A program made the translations under genes and the position numbers. Positions 8,724 to 17,839 of a stretch of DNA of 64,000 bases are shown one piece after another. Origin of the DNA: Natrialba sp. SSL1 (GTDB lineage Archaea; Halobacteriota; Halobacteria; Halobacteriales; Natrialbaceae); assembly GCF_001861355.1 (NCBI RefSeq), contig NZ_MASN01000052.1:186001-250000 (forward strand). The letters are read 5' to 3'. A model generated the notes under the pieces. That model saw nothing but the letters and a program-made list of their open reading frames with translations. It searched no databases and was not told where the DNA came from. How positions within the stretch are numbered: position 1 is the stretch's first letter; each line of letters starts with the position of its first letter.

Positions 8724-9512
8724 TCAGGAAATGTCGCGCCGCCTGAACCAGAACTGGCTGGCCAGCAGGAGGATGATCACCATCCCGATCAGCACCGCAG
8801 CGTCGCCGACAGCGTAGGTACTCTCGATGAGAATCTCGTTCGGGTCGAAGTACCGCATCGGAGCGATGGCCCCGACCGCCTCGTAATCCGTTCCCTCGAG
8901 GAGAGACTCGACGAGGAACAGCGCGAAGGTGACGCCGAGAGCGACGCGCTGGGCGATGCTCGCGCGGTCGAAGACCACAGATGCGAGCAAGCCGATGGCG
9001 GCACAGGCAAAGAGATACGGAATCGAGAACAGGTGAACGGCGAGCAGGTCGGCCCCCGAAATCGACTCGTCGATCAACGGCGCGCCGACGTAGACGACGA
9101 TGGGGGTGAGGATGTTGACGAGCACGATCGGAACGGCCATCGCAGCGAACTTCTCGCCGACGACGCGGGCGCGGGAGATGGGCAGCGAGAGAAGAACGTC
9201 CATCCGGCCGCGGTCGACATCGTCCGCAATGACGCCCGCCGTACTGTAGGCGAGGTAAAGCCCGAGGAGGATGATCCAGCCGAAGACGTAGAGTTCGACG
9301 GCGAGAAAGCCCTCGAGCGTCGCCATCGTTCGAATGCCCATGACCTGTAAGACGGGTTCCGGATAGGCCGCGAGCAGTTCGTCCATGTCCATCGCGTCAC
9401 GAAACGACGGAAAGATCCAGACGATGAGCGCGGCGAGCAGTGTGAGACCGATCGAGAGGTAGACACTCCCTTTGAACCGACGACGGCCATCGTAGCGCGC
9501 GAGATCAAGCAT
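8724..9512 (-). CDS. ABC-2 type transporter permease
   Basis: Integral membrane subunit of an exporter. About six hydrophobic helices can be seen: near residues 15-32, 60-85, 115-140, 150-170, 180-210 and 235-255, with the cytoplasmic loop DVDRGRMDVLLSLPISR typical of ABC-2 permeases. The start MLDLARYDGRRRF was chosen because it overlaps the ATPase stop by eight bases; the longer frame upstream is out of phase with the ATPase coding sequence. Cargo unknown. Confidence 0.85.
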   Translation of the reverse strand: MLDLARYDGRRRFKGSVYLSIGLTLLAALIVWIFPSFRDAMDMDELLAAYPEPVLQVMGIRTMATLEGFLAVELYVFGWIILLGLYLAYSTAGVIADDVDRGRMDVLLSLPISRARVVGEKFAAMAVPIVLVNILTPIVVYVGAPLIDESISGADLLAVHLFSIPYLFACAAIGLLASVVFDRASIAQRVALGVTFALFLVESLLEGTDYEAVGAIAPMRYFDPNEILIESTYAVGDAAVLIGMVIILLLASQFWFRRRDIS

Positions 9513-10551
9513 CGTCGCCACCTCCGCTGGATCGCGCCGTTCCATGCGTCTGTTCGTCGCCCACCTCGTCTTCCGACTCGTCTCTCCCGACACTGTCCGG
9601 CGATCGCTCGGCACCCACCTCGTCCTCCGCGCCGTAGAACCGCATGAAGATGTCCTCGAGTGGCGCCTCCTCAACCGAGAGGTCGAGCAGCCCGATTCCG
9701 TCGACTCGTTCGACCAGCGCGTTCACGTCACCGGTGAAGGTAAACGTACACTCCGTAAACGCTGCTTCCGAGTCATCCGCCGCCCCGTCCTCTCGGTCGA
9801 GACTCGTCTCGAGATCGTGGACACCCGCGAGCGACGACGGATCGAACCGCTCGAACGGGACCGGCTCTGCCGTCCGAAGCCGAACCACCTTCCCGCTCCT
9901 GTCGAGCAACGACTCGACCGGTTCGACCGTCACGAGCTGGCCCTCCCGAATGATGGCCACTCGGTCGCAGAGCCGACGCACCTCCCCCAGCACGTGCGAC
10001 GAGAAGAACACCGTCACGCCCCGCTCTCGCTCGGCTCGCAGAAACTCGGCGAATCGCTGTTGCATCAGCGGATCGAGCCCGCTCGTCGGCTCGTCCAGGA
10101 TCACCAGCTCCGGATCGTGCATGAACGTCAGCACCAGCCCCAGTTTGCGGACGTTGCCGTGTGAGTACTCGCGTACCTCCCTGTCGAGGGGTGGATCGAA
10201 CAGTTCGAGGAGGTCCTCGCTTCGCTCGTCTCCCTTGATTCGGGCGTGTAACTCGAGTACGTCCCGCCCAGTCGCCCCCTCATCGAAGGACGGACTATCG
10301 GGCAGGTAGCCGATATCGCGTTTGCCCTCGAGCAGGTCCGATTCGTCGGTGATGTCGTGGCCGAGCACGCGTGCGGTGCCGTCGGTCGGGGAGATGAGTC
10401 CGAGAAGCGCGCGGATCGTCGTCGTCTTGCCGGCCCCGTTCGGGCCGAGGTAACCGAAGATTTCGCCGCGCTCGACGGAGAACGTGACGTCGTCGTTGGC
10501 GACCACCTCGCCGTAGTCCTTCGTCAGTCCCGCGAGTTCGATTGCAGCCAT
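9505..10551 (-). CDS. ABC transporter ATP-binding protein (ABC-2 exporter)
   Basis: ATPase partner of the permease downstream. Walker A GPNGAGKT is at residues 36-43 and Walker B LVILDEPTSGLD is intact. The signature reads YSHGNVRKLGL, a divergence from LSGGQ that is seen in this multidrug/Na+ exporter subgroup. After about residue 230 there is a C-terminal domain ending in a long acidic, low-complexity tail (about 40 residues, VGRDESEDEVGDEQTHG). The two genes form a unit with an eight-base overlap. Confidence 0.88.
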   Translation of the reverse strand: MAAIELAGLTKDYGEVVANDDVTFSVERGEIFGYLGPNGAGKTTTIRALLGLISPTDGTARVLGHDITDESDLLEGKRDIGYLPDSPSFDEGATGRDVLELHARIKGDERSEDLLELFDPPLDREVREYSHGNVRKLGLVLTFMHDPELVILDEPTSGLDPLMQQRFAEFLRAERERGVTVFFSSHVLGEVRRLCDRVAIIREGQLVTVEPVESLLDRSGKVVRLRTAEPVPFERFDPSSLAGVHDLETSLDREDGAADDSEAAFTECTFTFTGDVNALVERVDGIGLLDLSVEEAPLEDIFMRFYGAEDEVGAERSPDSVGRDESEDEVGDEQTHGTARSSGGGDDA

Positions 10552-10697
10552 GGTAAACAGTTCACAGAGAGAGCATATGTAAGTCCGGTCGCTCGCCCTG
10601 CGTGGCAGGCGGTGGACACAGAGACGCTCAGTACCGACTACTCGATGCTGCGAGCGTAATACGAAGAATTTTGTCGCTGCTGTCGGTGGTCACCGAT

Positions 10698-10904
10698 ATG
10701 AGTTCGCTGTCGCCGTCTGCGCTTCTCGATCTGATTCAGTCGCCGCGTGTCGCGCTGCTCGCGAACGTCGCGCTCGTCCTCACCGGATCGGTGCTCGCAC
10801 TGCTTTCGCTGATCGACCTGCTCACCGGCGTTCTCATCGTCGTAATCGGGTTCGTCGGCATCTACGCGTCGTTGCTCGGACAGCGCACTGAGGACGAGGG
10901 GTAG
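10698..10904 (+). CDS. Small two-helix membrane protein
   Basis: Sixty-eight residues: MSSLSPSALLDLIQSPR, then two hydrophobic segments (VALLANVALVLTGSVLALLSL and LLTGVLIVVIGFVGIYASLL) with a short LIDL turn, ending in QRTEDEG. Good third-position GC supports expression as a protein. No function recognised. An earlier in-frame start at 10602 lacks coding character. Confidence 0.6.
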   Translation: MSSLSPSALLDLIQSPRVALLANVALVLTGSVLALLSLIDLLTGVLIVVIGFVGIYASLLGQRTEDEG

Positions 10905-10940
10905 CCGGAAAACAACACTGCTCACCTGTCGAAAAGCGCG

Positions 10941-11750
10941 TCACACTCGACCAACAGTAACAAAAAACGGAACGGCCTCGCGCCGGCGATACGCTCGCGC
11001 TTCCATCTGCTCGATTACGTCACGGCCCATCGCTCGCCACTCGCTTCGCAGGTCGTCGTACTCCGCCGCCGTCAACGCACCCTCGAGCATTGTCTCTCGG
11101 TCGTCGGCTAGCCCCGCACCCGTCGCCTTTCGCCGCGCCGCAGCGACTGCTCCCTCACTGTAGGGCGGTTCGACGGTTCGAACGTGGTCGTACCGGCGCG
11201 TCTCGAATACCTCAAAATCAGCATCCGCCGCTGCGAACGCCTCGCGGGCGTCGGCCCCGAGCGCAACGTCGGTCGCAACGCCGTCGAGATAGGCGTCGCG
11301 AGCCCGCCGCTCGAGAGCGTCCTCAGCACCGACACTCGAGTCCACCTCGACGGCACCGTTATCCGGCTCGACGGCTGCGACAAGGTCGCGCGAGACGCGA
11401 GCGAACTCGGAGAGCGCGGCCGCCGGGTCGGGCAGGTTAATCAACAGCGCCTGACAGACGACGAGGTCGAAGGCGTCGTCGGGGAACGGCAGTCGGTAGG
11501 CGTCACCGGCGACGGTTGGGATGGGCGGCGCGTTCGCCGCTGCGGCCCGAAGCAGGTCAGGGTCTGCGTCGCAGCCGACGACCTCGCCCGGCGACTCCGC
11601 CGCGAGCACGCGGCTCAGTTCGCCGGTCCCGCAGCCGACATCGAGAATCCGCTCGCGGGACTCGAGTGCGAGTGGTTCGAGTGCCGCCCGGGAGTCATCC
11701 CACATGCCCTCGCGGGTCCGGTGAAGGTAGTCTTCGGAGAACTCGCGCAC
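10941..11750 (-). CDS. Class I SAM-dependent methyltransferase
   Basis: Methyltransferase of unknown substrate. Motif I ILDVGCGTGELSRVL lies at about residues 36-50, followed by the acidic VVGCDADPDLL and FDLVVCQALLINLPDPAAAL, i.e. the Methyltransf_11/25 pattern of ubiquinone/biotin-type enzymes. A GGTAAAAA box 26 bases upstream supports the start and a leaderless transcript. Length 269 residues; the C-terminal third (YDHVRTVEPPYSEG onward) is specific to this subgroup. Confidence 0.85.
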   Translation of the reverse strand: MREFSEDYLHRTREGMWDDSRAALEPLALESRERILDVGCGTGELSRVLAAESPGEVVGCDADPDLLRAAAANAPPIPTVAGDAYRLPFPDDAFDLVVCQALLINLPDPAAALSEFARVSRDLVAAVEPDNGAVEVDSSVGAEDALERRARDAYLDGVATDVALGADAREAFAAADADFEVFETRRYDHVRTVEPPYSEGAVAAARRKATGAGLADDRETMLEGALTAAEYDDLRSEWRAMGRDVIEQMEARAYRRREAVPFFVTVGRV

Positions 11751-11772
11751 GGCTGCCAGTAAACGTGTGTTG

Positions 11773-11780
11773 GGTAAAAA
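11773..11780 (-). promoter_or_regulatory. TATA box of methyltransferase gene
   Basis: On the minus strand TTTTTACC, centred 26 bases before the start codon at 11750, consistent with leaderless transcription. Confidence 0.55.
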
Positions 11781-11887
11781 CGGGTCGATTTTCGGGGTGG
11801 AATTGGGGGTGGGGTTGGGATGTCTCGGGACGGAACCCGGGAGCTACTGACACTCCCGATCGCCACACACCCTTTCTGTCGCAGTGA

Positions 11888-12769
11888 TCAGGCCTCTACT
11901 TCCGCCTCTCGCAGCTCCTTGACTTTCTCGATGTTCCAGGCGAAGCCGCGACCGTCCTCGGTCGGCGTCTCGAGTGCAAACGGCAACTCGCGCAGGTCTG
12001 GGTGGTTGACGATCGCCTGCATACCGTCCTCTCCGATGTAACCCTCGCCAACGTGAGCGTGCTCGTCCTTGTGCGTGCCCACGTCGTGCTTCGAGTCGTT
12101 CAGGTGAATGTACTTGAGGTACTCGAGTCCGACCTCGTCGTCGAACCGGCCGACGGTCTCGTCGACCGCCTCGGGTGTCGTGAGGTCGTTGCCCGCGACG
12201 AGCGTGTGAGCGGTGTCGATACAGATGCCGATCTCCGTCTCTGTGCGGTCGATGATGCCCGCGAGGTGGGCGAACTCGCCGCCGAGTTTCGTGCCGCTGC
12301 CCGCGTCGGACTCGATCAGGATCTCGACGCCCTCGGGAACGTCGAGTTCGTCGATCAGGCTCGCCGCGTTGTCGAGGCCGCCCTCGACACCGGCCCCGGT
12401 GTGTGCGCCGAGGTGGACGTTGACGTACGGAACGCCGAGTTTGTCGGCGGCGTCGAGTTCGGCCTGCATGCTCTCTTTGGACTTCCGACGGAGGTCGTCC
12501 TTCGGGGTACAGAGGTTGACGAGGTACGAGGAGTGGATCACCCACGGTCCCTCGAGTTCCGCGTCAGTCTCCTCGCGGAAGCCTGCGGCGGCCTCGTCGC
12601 TGATCTCGGGCTGGGCCCAGACTTGCGGCGAGGTGGTGAAGATCTGTCCGCAGTTGCCGCCGAAGGCGAGCTGGCGGGAGATTGCGTTGCGAACGTCGTC
12701 GTACGGCGGCGTCTCGGTGTCGGAGGAGACGCGCGAACCGGAGATCGAAACGTGTGCGCCGACCTTCAT
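11888..12769 (-). CDS. nfo: Endonuclease IV (AP endonuclease)
   Basis: Zinc-dependent AP endonuclease of base-excision repair that cuts 5' to abasic sites. The TIM-barrel signatures are intact: [10 protein letters not shown] at the N-terminus, [27 protein letters not shown], and [28 protein letters not shown] with the metal-binding histidines and glutamates; [13 protein letters not shown] closes the barrel. The second ATG (12769) was chosen because MKVGAH is the family start; ATG at 12775 is also possible. Confidence 0.95.
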   Translation of the reverse strand: MKVGAHVSISGSRVSSDTETPPYDDVRNAISRQLAFGGNCGQIFTTSPQVWAQPEISDEAAAGFREETDAELEGPWVIHSSYLVNLCTPKDDLRRKSKESMQAELDAADKLGVPYVNVHLGAHTGAGVEGGLDNAASLIDELDVPEGVEILIESDAGSGTKLGGEFAHLAGIIDRTETEIGICIDTAHTLVAGNDLTTPEAVDETVGRFDDEVGLEYLKYIHLNDSKHDVGTHKDEHAHVGEGYIGEDGMQAIVNHPDLRELPFALETPTEDGRGFAWNIEKVKELREAEVEA

Positions 12770-12819
12770 GGTCATGAATCCTCGTCAGTACCGGTTCGTG
12801 ATAGGTACTTCGGACCAAT

Positions 12820-12883
12820 CCGATCGTCCGCTCGCTACGAGCCGACCGTTCACTCACTACGAGCCGACCGTCCGCTCGCGACG
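12820..12883. repeat. Three 22-base tandem repeats upstream of nfo
   Basis: CCGATCGTCCGCTCGCTACG is followed by two near copies starting at 12842 and 12864. The array fills most of the gap between nfo and the convergent-side M48 gene and resembles the 23-base array at 2875 in period but not in sequence. Confidence 0.65.
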
Positions 12884-12899
12884 TTCCAACCGGGGATCG

Positions 12900-13862
12900 C
12901 TACGCGGCGGCCACCGACCGCAGCGCCCTGAGTCGCACCTCGAGCGGTGGATGCGTCGATCGCAGACCACCCGAGTCGACACCCTCGCCCAGCGTCGGCA
13001 CGACGTTGATCGCGTTCGTCGACTGCGCGTGACGGAGGTCCGTCGATGGTCGGCGACGGCGACGACGACGGCGATTCGCGAGCCGCTCGAGTGCTGACGC
13101 GAGCGCGCCAGGATCGCCGGTGGCTTCGACAGCCGCGCAGTCCGCGGCGAGTTCGCGCCCGCGAGCGAACACGCCGACGCCGACGAGCGACAGCGACGTG
13201 AGCGCCCAACCGAGCGGGTCGAGTCGCCAGTGGTCGTCTTCGTCGTTTTCGTCGGCTTCGTACAGGAACTCGGCAGCGAACAACGGGACGAGCAGCCACG
13301 AGGTGAGCTGGAGGTCGTCGTTCGCCAAGTGGGCACACTCGTGAGCCAGCACGGCCTCGCGTTCGTCACTCGAGAGCGTCTGCACGAGTCCCTTCGAAAC
13401 GACAATGACGGGTGAGCCACGGCGGCGGACAGCGAGTACCGGGTCGGTCGGCCGAGCGGTCGTGTACGCCAGCGGCATCACGTCCGGCCGCACCCGAACC
13501 TCGGGTGTTGCAATGCCGAACTGCGTCGCCAGTCGCGTCACCGAGGCCTCGAGCGATCGCCCTCCATCCGCGTCGATCTCCGCGGCTGGAACGGTCCCCT
13601 CGAGAAGTTCGACGCGCTCCAGTCGAATGGCGTGTGCGATGACGATCGCAAAACAGGGCAGGACCGGAATCGCGCCGATGGCGAGCGCCCACAGGAATCC
13701 CGTCTCGGTGAACTCGAGTGGCCCGAGTTGCATCGCGACGAAGATGAGAACAGCCGCGGCGAAGACGGTGACGACGTACGCGCTCGCGAGCAGCGTAACC
13801 GCGGTGATGCCGGCACCGAGCAGGGCTCGAATACCGATCCCGGTCGGTCCGGTCAGTCGCAT
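12900..13862 (-). CDS. M48 family metalloprotease (HtpX-like)
   Basis: Membrane-bound zinc protease probably involved in membrane protein quality control. Two pairs of N-terminal hydrophobic helices (about residues 8-50 and 58-82) precede the catalytic domain, whose zinc motif HECAH (in AVLAHECAHLANDD) is intact. Another hydrophobic pair follows. Near the end an Arg-rich stretch (RLANRRRRRRRRPS) interrupts the domain and is unusual for an acidic haloarchaeal protein. The start MRLTGPTG was chosen because upstream codons look non-coding. Confidence 0.88.
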   Translation of the reverse strand: MRLTGPTGIGIRALLGAGITAVTLLASAYVVTVFAAAVLIFVAMQLGPLEFTETGFLWALAIGAIPVLPCFAIVIAHAIRLERVELLEGTVPAAEIDADGGRSLEASVTRLATQFGIATPEVRVRPDVMPLAYTTARPTDPVLAVRRRGSPVIVVSKGLVQTLSSDEREAVLAHECAHLANDDLQLTSWLLVPLFAAEFLYEADENDEDDHWRLDPLGWALTSLSLVGVGVFARGRELAADCAAVEATGDPGALASALERLANRRRRRRRRPSTDLRHAQSTNAINVVPTLGEGVDSGGLRSTHPPLEVRLRALRSVAAA

Positions 13863-13935
13863 ACTGAGCGGTACGGCCGTCGGATCAAAAGCAGTCCGTT
13901 TTCGGGACCCGCCGAGCGAGTGGCGACGACAGACG

Positions 13936-14772
13936 CTACTGCTCTCCCGCCTCGAGAACCTCTCGCTCTCGGATCCACGCGTCCGATCCGTACTTTCGGT
14001 CAGCGAGCTCGCGGGCGGTCGCCAGTTCCTCGTCTCGCCACTCGCCCGGCGTCGCGTCACACCAGTCACCGAGCGCCGCCGCAAGGGTGTCGACTGCGTC
14101 CTCGCGGTCGATCCCGGACTCCTCGCGGATGCTCGTCACCCGGTCGGTGAAGGTGTCCATCTCGAGTACCTCGTCGAATACGCCGACGTGTTTGTCGGGT
14201 TCGCGGGCGTAACTCAGCGAGCCGTGCTGGATGACAACGTCGCGCTGGCGGTACTGGGCGTTACCGCTGATTTTTCGGGACTCTGTGGGCGAACTCGCCG
14301 GCGCGACCACGTCGTGGGCCGGGTTGATGTCCCGCAGATAGCACGACGGTTTGTAGATCGCCGACTGCTCGGCGGCGGCGAAGTCGGCGTCGACGCCCAT
14401 CTCTTCGAAGGCTGTGAGGATCGGCTCACAAAAGAGCGCGTAGCACTCCATCAGATCGCCCGGTACCTCCTCGGCCGGCGCGACGACCGTGTAGGAGATG
14501 TCGGCGTATCGGTCGTGATAGATTCCGCCGCCACCCGTCTGGCGGCGGGTTACGTCGATCCCCTCACGTTCACAAAAGTCCCAGTCCACTGAGTCTGCCT
14601 CCTGTCGGTAGCCAAGTGACAGGGTACTCGGCTCCCAGGAGTAGACGCGAACCGTTCGAACGTCCTCTTCAAGTGCCGTCCGAGCGGCGGCCTCCTCGAG
14701 TGCCATCTGTGTCGCCCCGTCGCGGGCCTCGTCGGTGATGAGTCGCCACTCGCGGTCGGCAAGCGCAGTCAT
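13936..14772 (-). CDS. Lipoate/biotin protein ligase A family protein
   Basis: Ligase of the LplA/BPL fold, presumably attaching lipoate (or octanoate) to 2-oxoacid dehydrogenase or glycine cleavage proteins. The motif RRQTGGGGIYHD matches the RRxSGGGxVYHD substrate loop, and ESRKISGNAQYRQRDVVIQHGSL holds the catalytic lysine and the SGNAQ signature. The C-terminal part (GVFDEVLEMDTFTDRVTSI onward) corresponds to the accessory region. The protein of 278 residues is close to archaeal LplA-N length. It is divergent from rio2. Confidence 0.88.
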   Translation of the reverse strand: MTALADREWRLITDEARDGATQMALEEAAARTALEEDVRTVRVYSWEPSTLSLGYRQEADSVDWDFCEREGIDVTRRQTGGGGIYHDRYADISYTVVAPAEEVPGDLMECYALFCEPILTAFEEMGVDADFAAAEQSAIYKPSCYLRDINPAHDVVAPASSPTESRKISGNAQYRQRDVVIQHGSLSYAREPDKHVGVFDEVLEMDTFTDRVTSIREESGIDREDAVDTLAAALGDWCDATPGEWRDEELATARELADRKYGSDAWIREREVLEAGEQ

Positions 14773-14948
14773 ACCTGTTCCTTGCCGCCGGTTGAGTTAG
14801 TGGTATGGGTTCGGTTCGTGAGAGAATGAGAATTCGGCACCCAGACAGAATCGGGAAATTCGTCGGATTCGATATAGCCCTATCCAGTTTACTTCGACAG
14901 TGTGCCGTGTCACGACGTTTTTACGTACACGGCGGCTACGCCGACTAT

Positions 14949-15872
14949 ATGGTGCGGAACGTCGCCGAAATGTTGCCCGAACTCGAGGAGCAGGATTTCT
15001 ATCTCCTCTCGGGGGTCGAACAGGGGATGCGCTTCTCGGAGTGGGTCCAGCGTGAGAAGCTCCCGAAGTTCTCGAGTCTCACCGAAGAGGAGGTGGACTA
15101 CCGCCTCGAGCGCTGTCTCAAACGGGGGCTCGTCGAGAAGAAAACCATCCAGTACGAGGGGTACACCCTGCAGTTCGAGGGCTACGACATCCTCGCGTTG
15201 CGCGCGCTCGTCGAGCGCGAGACGATCTCCGAGTTTGGCTCGCCACTGGGCGTCGGCAAGGAGAGTGACGTCTACGAGGTTCGATCGTACAAACCGCTCG
15301 CGCTGAAGTACCACCGCGAGGGGTATACGAACTTCCGTGAAGTGCAGAAAGAACGCGACTACACGTCCGACAAGGAGCACGTCTCCTGGATGTACACCGC
15401 CCGGAAGGCCGCTGAGCGCGAATACGAGATTCTCGAGGAGCTATACCCAGATGTCGCGGTTCCCCAGCCGATCGACCAGAACCGCCACGCCATCGTCATG
15501 GAGAAGATGGACGGCGTCGAACTCTCACGGACGAAACTCGAGGACGACCAGGTGCTCGGCGTACTCGATCTGCTCGTCTCCGAAATCGCACGTGCGTACG
15601 AACACGGCTACGTTCACGCAGACATGAGCGAGTACAACGTCTTCTTGGACGAGGGAGGCGTCACAATCTTCGACTGGCCCCAGGCCGTGCCGACGAATCA
15701 CGAAAACGCCGAGGAGTTCCTCCGGCGCGATCTCCGAAATGCGGTGGGGTACTTTCGCCGAAAGTATCCACAGCACGTTTCAGATGAAATCGATGGCGAC
15801 GAGGTTGCGACCGAAATTATCGACGGCGAGTTCGAGACGATTCGTCGGACACAAGCAAACAACGACGACTAA
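14949..15872 (+). CDS. RIO-type serine/threonine kinase Rio2
   Basis: Atypical kinase/ATPase that acts in small-subunit ribosome maturation. An N-terminal winged helix (about residues 1-90, VRNVAEMLPELEEQDFYLLSGVEQGM) is the Rio2 hallmark. The P-loop reads GSPLGVGKESDVYEV, the catalytic loop HADMSEYNV and the metal-binding loop IFDWPQA. The start MVRNVAEML is the family start; the frame extends 48 codons upstream with non-coding composition. Length is 307 residues as expected. Confidence 0.94.
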   Translation: MVRNVAEMLPELEEQDFYLLSGVEQGMRFSEWVQREKLPKFSSLTEEEVDYRLERCLKRGLVEKKTIQYEGYTLQFEGYDILALRALVERETISEFGSPLGVGKESDVYEVRSYKPLALKYHREGYTNFREVQKERDYTSDKEHVSWMYTARKAAEREYEILEELYPDVAVPQPIDQNRHAIVMEKMDGVELSRTKLEDDQVLGVLDLLVSEIARAYEHGYVHADMSEYNVFLDEGGVTIFDWPQAVPTNHENAEEFLRRDLRNAVGYFRRKYPQHVSDEIDGDEVATEIIDGEFETIRRTQANNDD

Positions 15873-16616
15873 CGATCCGCACGGCCCTATTTTGCGTCAT
15901 TTTGGGCGACTGAGTGTGAGTTGCTCGCAGTATCTGCCAGATGATTACTGTGAGACATTATGAAGTGGAACTAATAAACAGGATTTCGATATACAGAATT
16001 TCGTGACTATCTGAAAGTATGTAATTCGCCTTCCCCGCATGGAACTCGTAGAGAATACGCTGCTGATGGCCCGAGTGACCTCCTCCTCGCCGTTTACGGA
16101 GAGGGATCGAAGATCCCTCAGGCAGTCGGGCTACGCCCGACGACGGCGAGGCTTCCCACGAACCGAGGCCCGCTGCGTTGGGAACTTCCGTTTACACACC
16201 GACGGGGTGCTGGCGGGGCCACGCCGCCGTTACTCCTATCCGGCAGTGGGACCGAGGTTCTACCCTGCTGACTCGGAGTTATCTGGCTTGTTTTACGTCG
16301 GTCAGCACCCAGTGCGGCCACAGAACACGTACGTCTGTGGTGCGGCGATTCACGCCCGCCGTAAAACGACGGGATTCTCTCGCCTCAAGAAGATAGAACC
16401 GTTCTGTATACAGAACCGCGGTTCACGTCGAACACCGAACCGTTTCAACGAGTGGGATCTCGAAAAGCCTGCAGGCGATTTCTGAACCGGACGACCGTGA
16501 ACTGTAATTACGGCTGATCAATCAACGGAACGCATCGATTAGCAGCCTGTTAGTCGTATAGAAACGGTCTAGTGCTGTGCATAGCTATCACTCACTGTGT
16601 CATCTGTTCACTCGGG
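15873..16616. other. Long gene-free region containing a structured mobile-element remnant
   Basis: No reading frame here has haloarchaeal codon bias. The first 220 bases are AT-rich for this genome. From about 16094 to 16388 there is a block of hairpins described separately. The frame open from 16039 to 16485 is cysteine- and arginine-rich, basic, and lies over the hairpins, so it is not called as a gene. Confidence 0.6.
16098..16388 (+). mobile_element. Candidate non-autonomous IS200/IS605-type element (PATE-like)
   Basis: A 291-base block bounded by TTAC (16094-16097) and TCAA (16385-16388), the cleavage tetranucleotides known for IS608-type elements. At the left end are two perfect hairpins: GAGGGATC-GAA-GATCCCTC (16101-16119) and TCGGGC-TAC-GCCCGA (16126-16140). 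A third pairing links TTCCCACG (16153) with CGTTGGGAA (ending about 16184). Near the right end is CCCGCCGT-AAA-ACGACGGG (16355-16373, one mismatch), followed by ATTCTCTCGCC and TCAA, resembling the subterminal hairpin and omega-RNA 3' scaffold of TnpB elements. No transposase is encoded. Tetranucleotide ends alone are weak evidence; the hairpins are the main support. Confidence 0.5.
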
Positions 16617-16829
16617 ATGTCAGAGACAGCACTCGAGTACCAAAAGCACGTGCTCGCAACGGTGATCGATGAGGCAGTGTACGTCGGATCGACCTCAGAG
16701 GCGGAGGCCGAGCGGTTGCACAACCGACTCGCGGACGTAGAGTCACTGCAGTCGGTGGATCAGTTTTGGGATGATCTCTCGCGGGAGTACGAGGTACTTG
16801 AGGCCGAACTCGAGGCCAGAGAGGCCTGA
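16617..16829 (+). CDS. Small acidic hypothetical protein
   Basis: Seventy residues, predicted all-helical: SETALEYQKHVLATVIDEAVYVGSTSEAEAERLHNRLADVESL and then a second helix rich in Glu. No cysteines or membrane segment. Codon bias fits the genome. The ATG at 16617 is preceded by CTCGGG; an earlier in-frame start at 16572 has poor coding character. No family recognised; it precedes the L15e gene by 200 bases. Confidence 0.55.
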   Translation: MSETALEYQKHVLATVIDEAVYVGSTSEAEAERLHNRLADVESLQSVDQFWDDLSREYEVLEAELEAREA

Positions 16830-17031
16830 ACAGCGGGCGGATTGCGGTGGATCGTCACGACACGACACGGTCCGCCCGCTTCGAAGCTCTTATACTCGGG
16901 AGTTGGATAGGTGAAACCGACTCGCTGGATCGCGGGCACCAGCGGGCACCTGTTCGGCACGCGACGCCGCCACAGGACGGGATGTGATCCGGCGCTCGGA
17001 TTGAACCAGGAAACGCCCGCGGTGACAAACA

Positions 17032-17622
17032 ATGGCAAAAAGCTTCTACTCCCACATCAAGGAGGCATGGAAGGACCCCGACGACGGCAAGCTCGGGGAA
17101 CTGCAGTGGCAGCGAAAGCAGGAATGGCGAAAGCAGGGCGCAATCGAGCGCATCGACCGTCCGACCCGCCTCGACAAGGCGCGCGAACTCGGCTACAAGG
17201 CAAAGCAGGGCATCATCGTGACCCGCGTGTCGGTCCGCAAGGGGACTGCACGCAAGCAGCGCTTCAAGGCCGGTCGCCGAACCAAGCGCCAGGGTGTCAA
17301 CCGCATCGGGCGGCGCAAGAACATCCAGCGCATCGGTGAGGAGCGCGTTTCGCGCAAGTACCCCAACCTGCGCGTCCTCAACAGCTACTGGGTCGGCGAA
17401 GACGGCAGCCAGAAGTGGTTCGAAGTGATCCTCGTGGATCCCGAACACCCTGCGATCCAGAACGACGACGACCTGAACTGGATCTGCGACGACGCCCACA
17501 CGAACCGCGCGTTCCGTGGGCTCACCAACGCCGGCAAGGACAACCGCGGTCTCAACAACCGCGGCAAGGGCGCAGAGAAGGTCCGACCGTCCAACACGGG
17601 CGGTCGGGGTCGCGCGAAGTAA
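17032..17622 (+). CDS. rpl15e: 50S ribosomal protein L15e
   Basis: Archaeal/eukaryotic large-subunit protein. MAKSFYSHIKEAWK, the basic core RKGTARKQRFKAGRRTKRQGVNRI, KYPNLRVLNSYWVGEDGSQKWFEVILVDP and the glycine-rich C-terminus RGLNNRGKGAEKVRPSNTGG are all canonical. Length is 196 residues. A TTATAC box near 16889 suggests a leader of roughly 115 bases, longer than usual in this genome, but no clear structure was seen in it. Confidence 0.97.
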   Translation: MAKSFYSHIKEAWKDPDDGKLGELQWQRKQEWRKQGAIERIDRPTRLDKARELGYKAKQGIIVTRVSVRKGTARKQRFKAGRRTKRQGVNRIGRRKNIQRIGEERVSRKYPNLRVLNSYWVGEDGSQKWFEVILVDPEHPAIQNDDDLNWICDDAHTNRAFRGLTNAGKDNRGLNNRGKGAEKVRPSNTGGRGRAK

Positions 17623-17646
17623 GGTCTCGAATTCGATTCCGCTTTT

Positions 17647-17665
17647 GTATTTGTATTTGTATTTC
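17647..17665. repeat. Short (GTATTT) repeat after L15e
   Basis: Three GTATTT hexamers in a T-rich tract 25 bases after the rpl15e stop. It could act as a transcription terminator, since archaeal termination uses T-rich tracts, but this is inference. Confidence 0.4.
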
Positions 17666-17808
17666 TACGCCCACATAGCGACAGCGTCGTCGACGGGAGC
17701 CGTCGCGACAACAATCCGTGGTCCCCCCACTTACGGTGAGGCGCTTGCACAGCAACCCGCAGGAGCAGGACGAATCGGCCATCCCAGCGCCCGAGAGAAC
17801 GGCCTGGA

Positions 17809-17816
17809 GTTTAAAT
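17809..17816 (+). promoter_or_regulatory. TATA box of UspA gene
   Basis: GTTTAAAT centred 28 bases before the ATG at 17840, the spacing of a leaderless mRNA. Confidence 0.55.
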
Positions 17817-17839
17817 CACAGTCAGCCGTAGTGGCGACT

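Noticed and set aside
16039-16485. 148-codon plus-strand frame
   Set aside because: Covers the hairpin block, is basic and Arg-rich, and lacks haloarchaeal codon bias.
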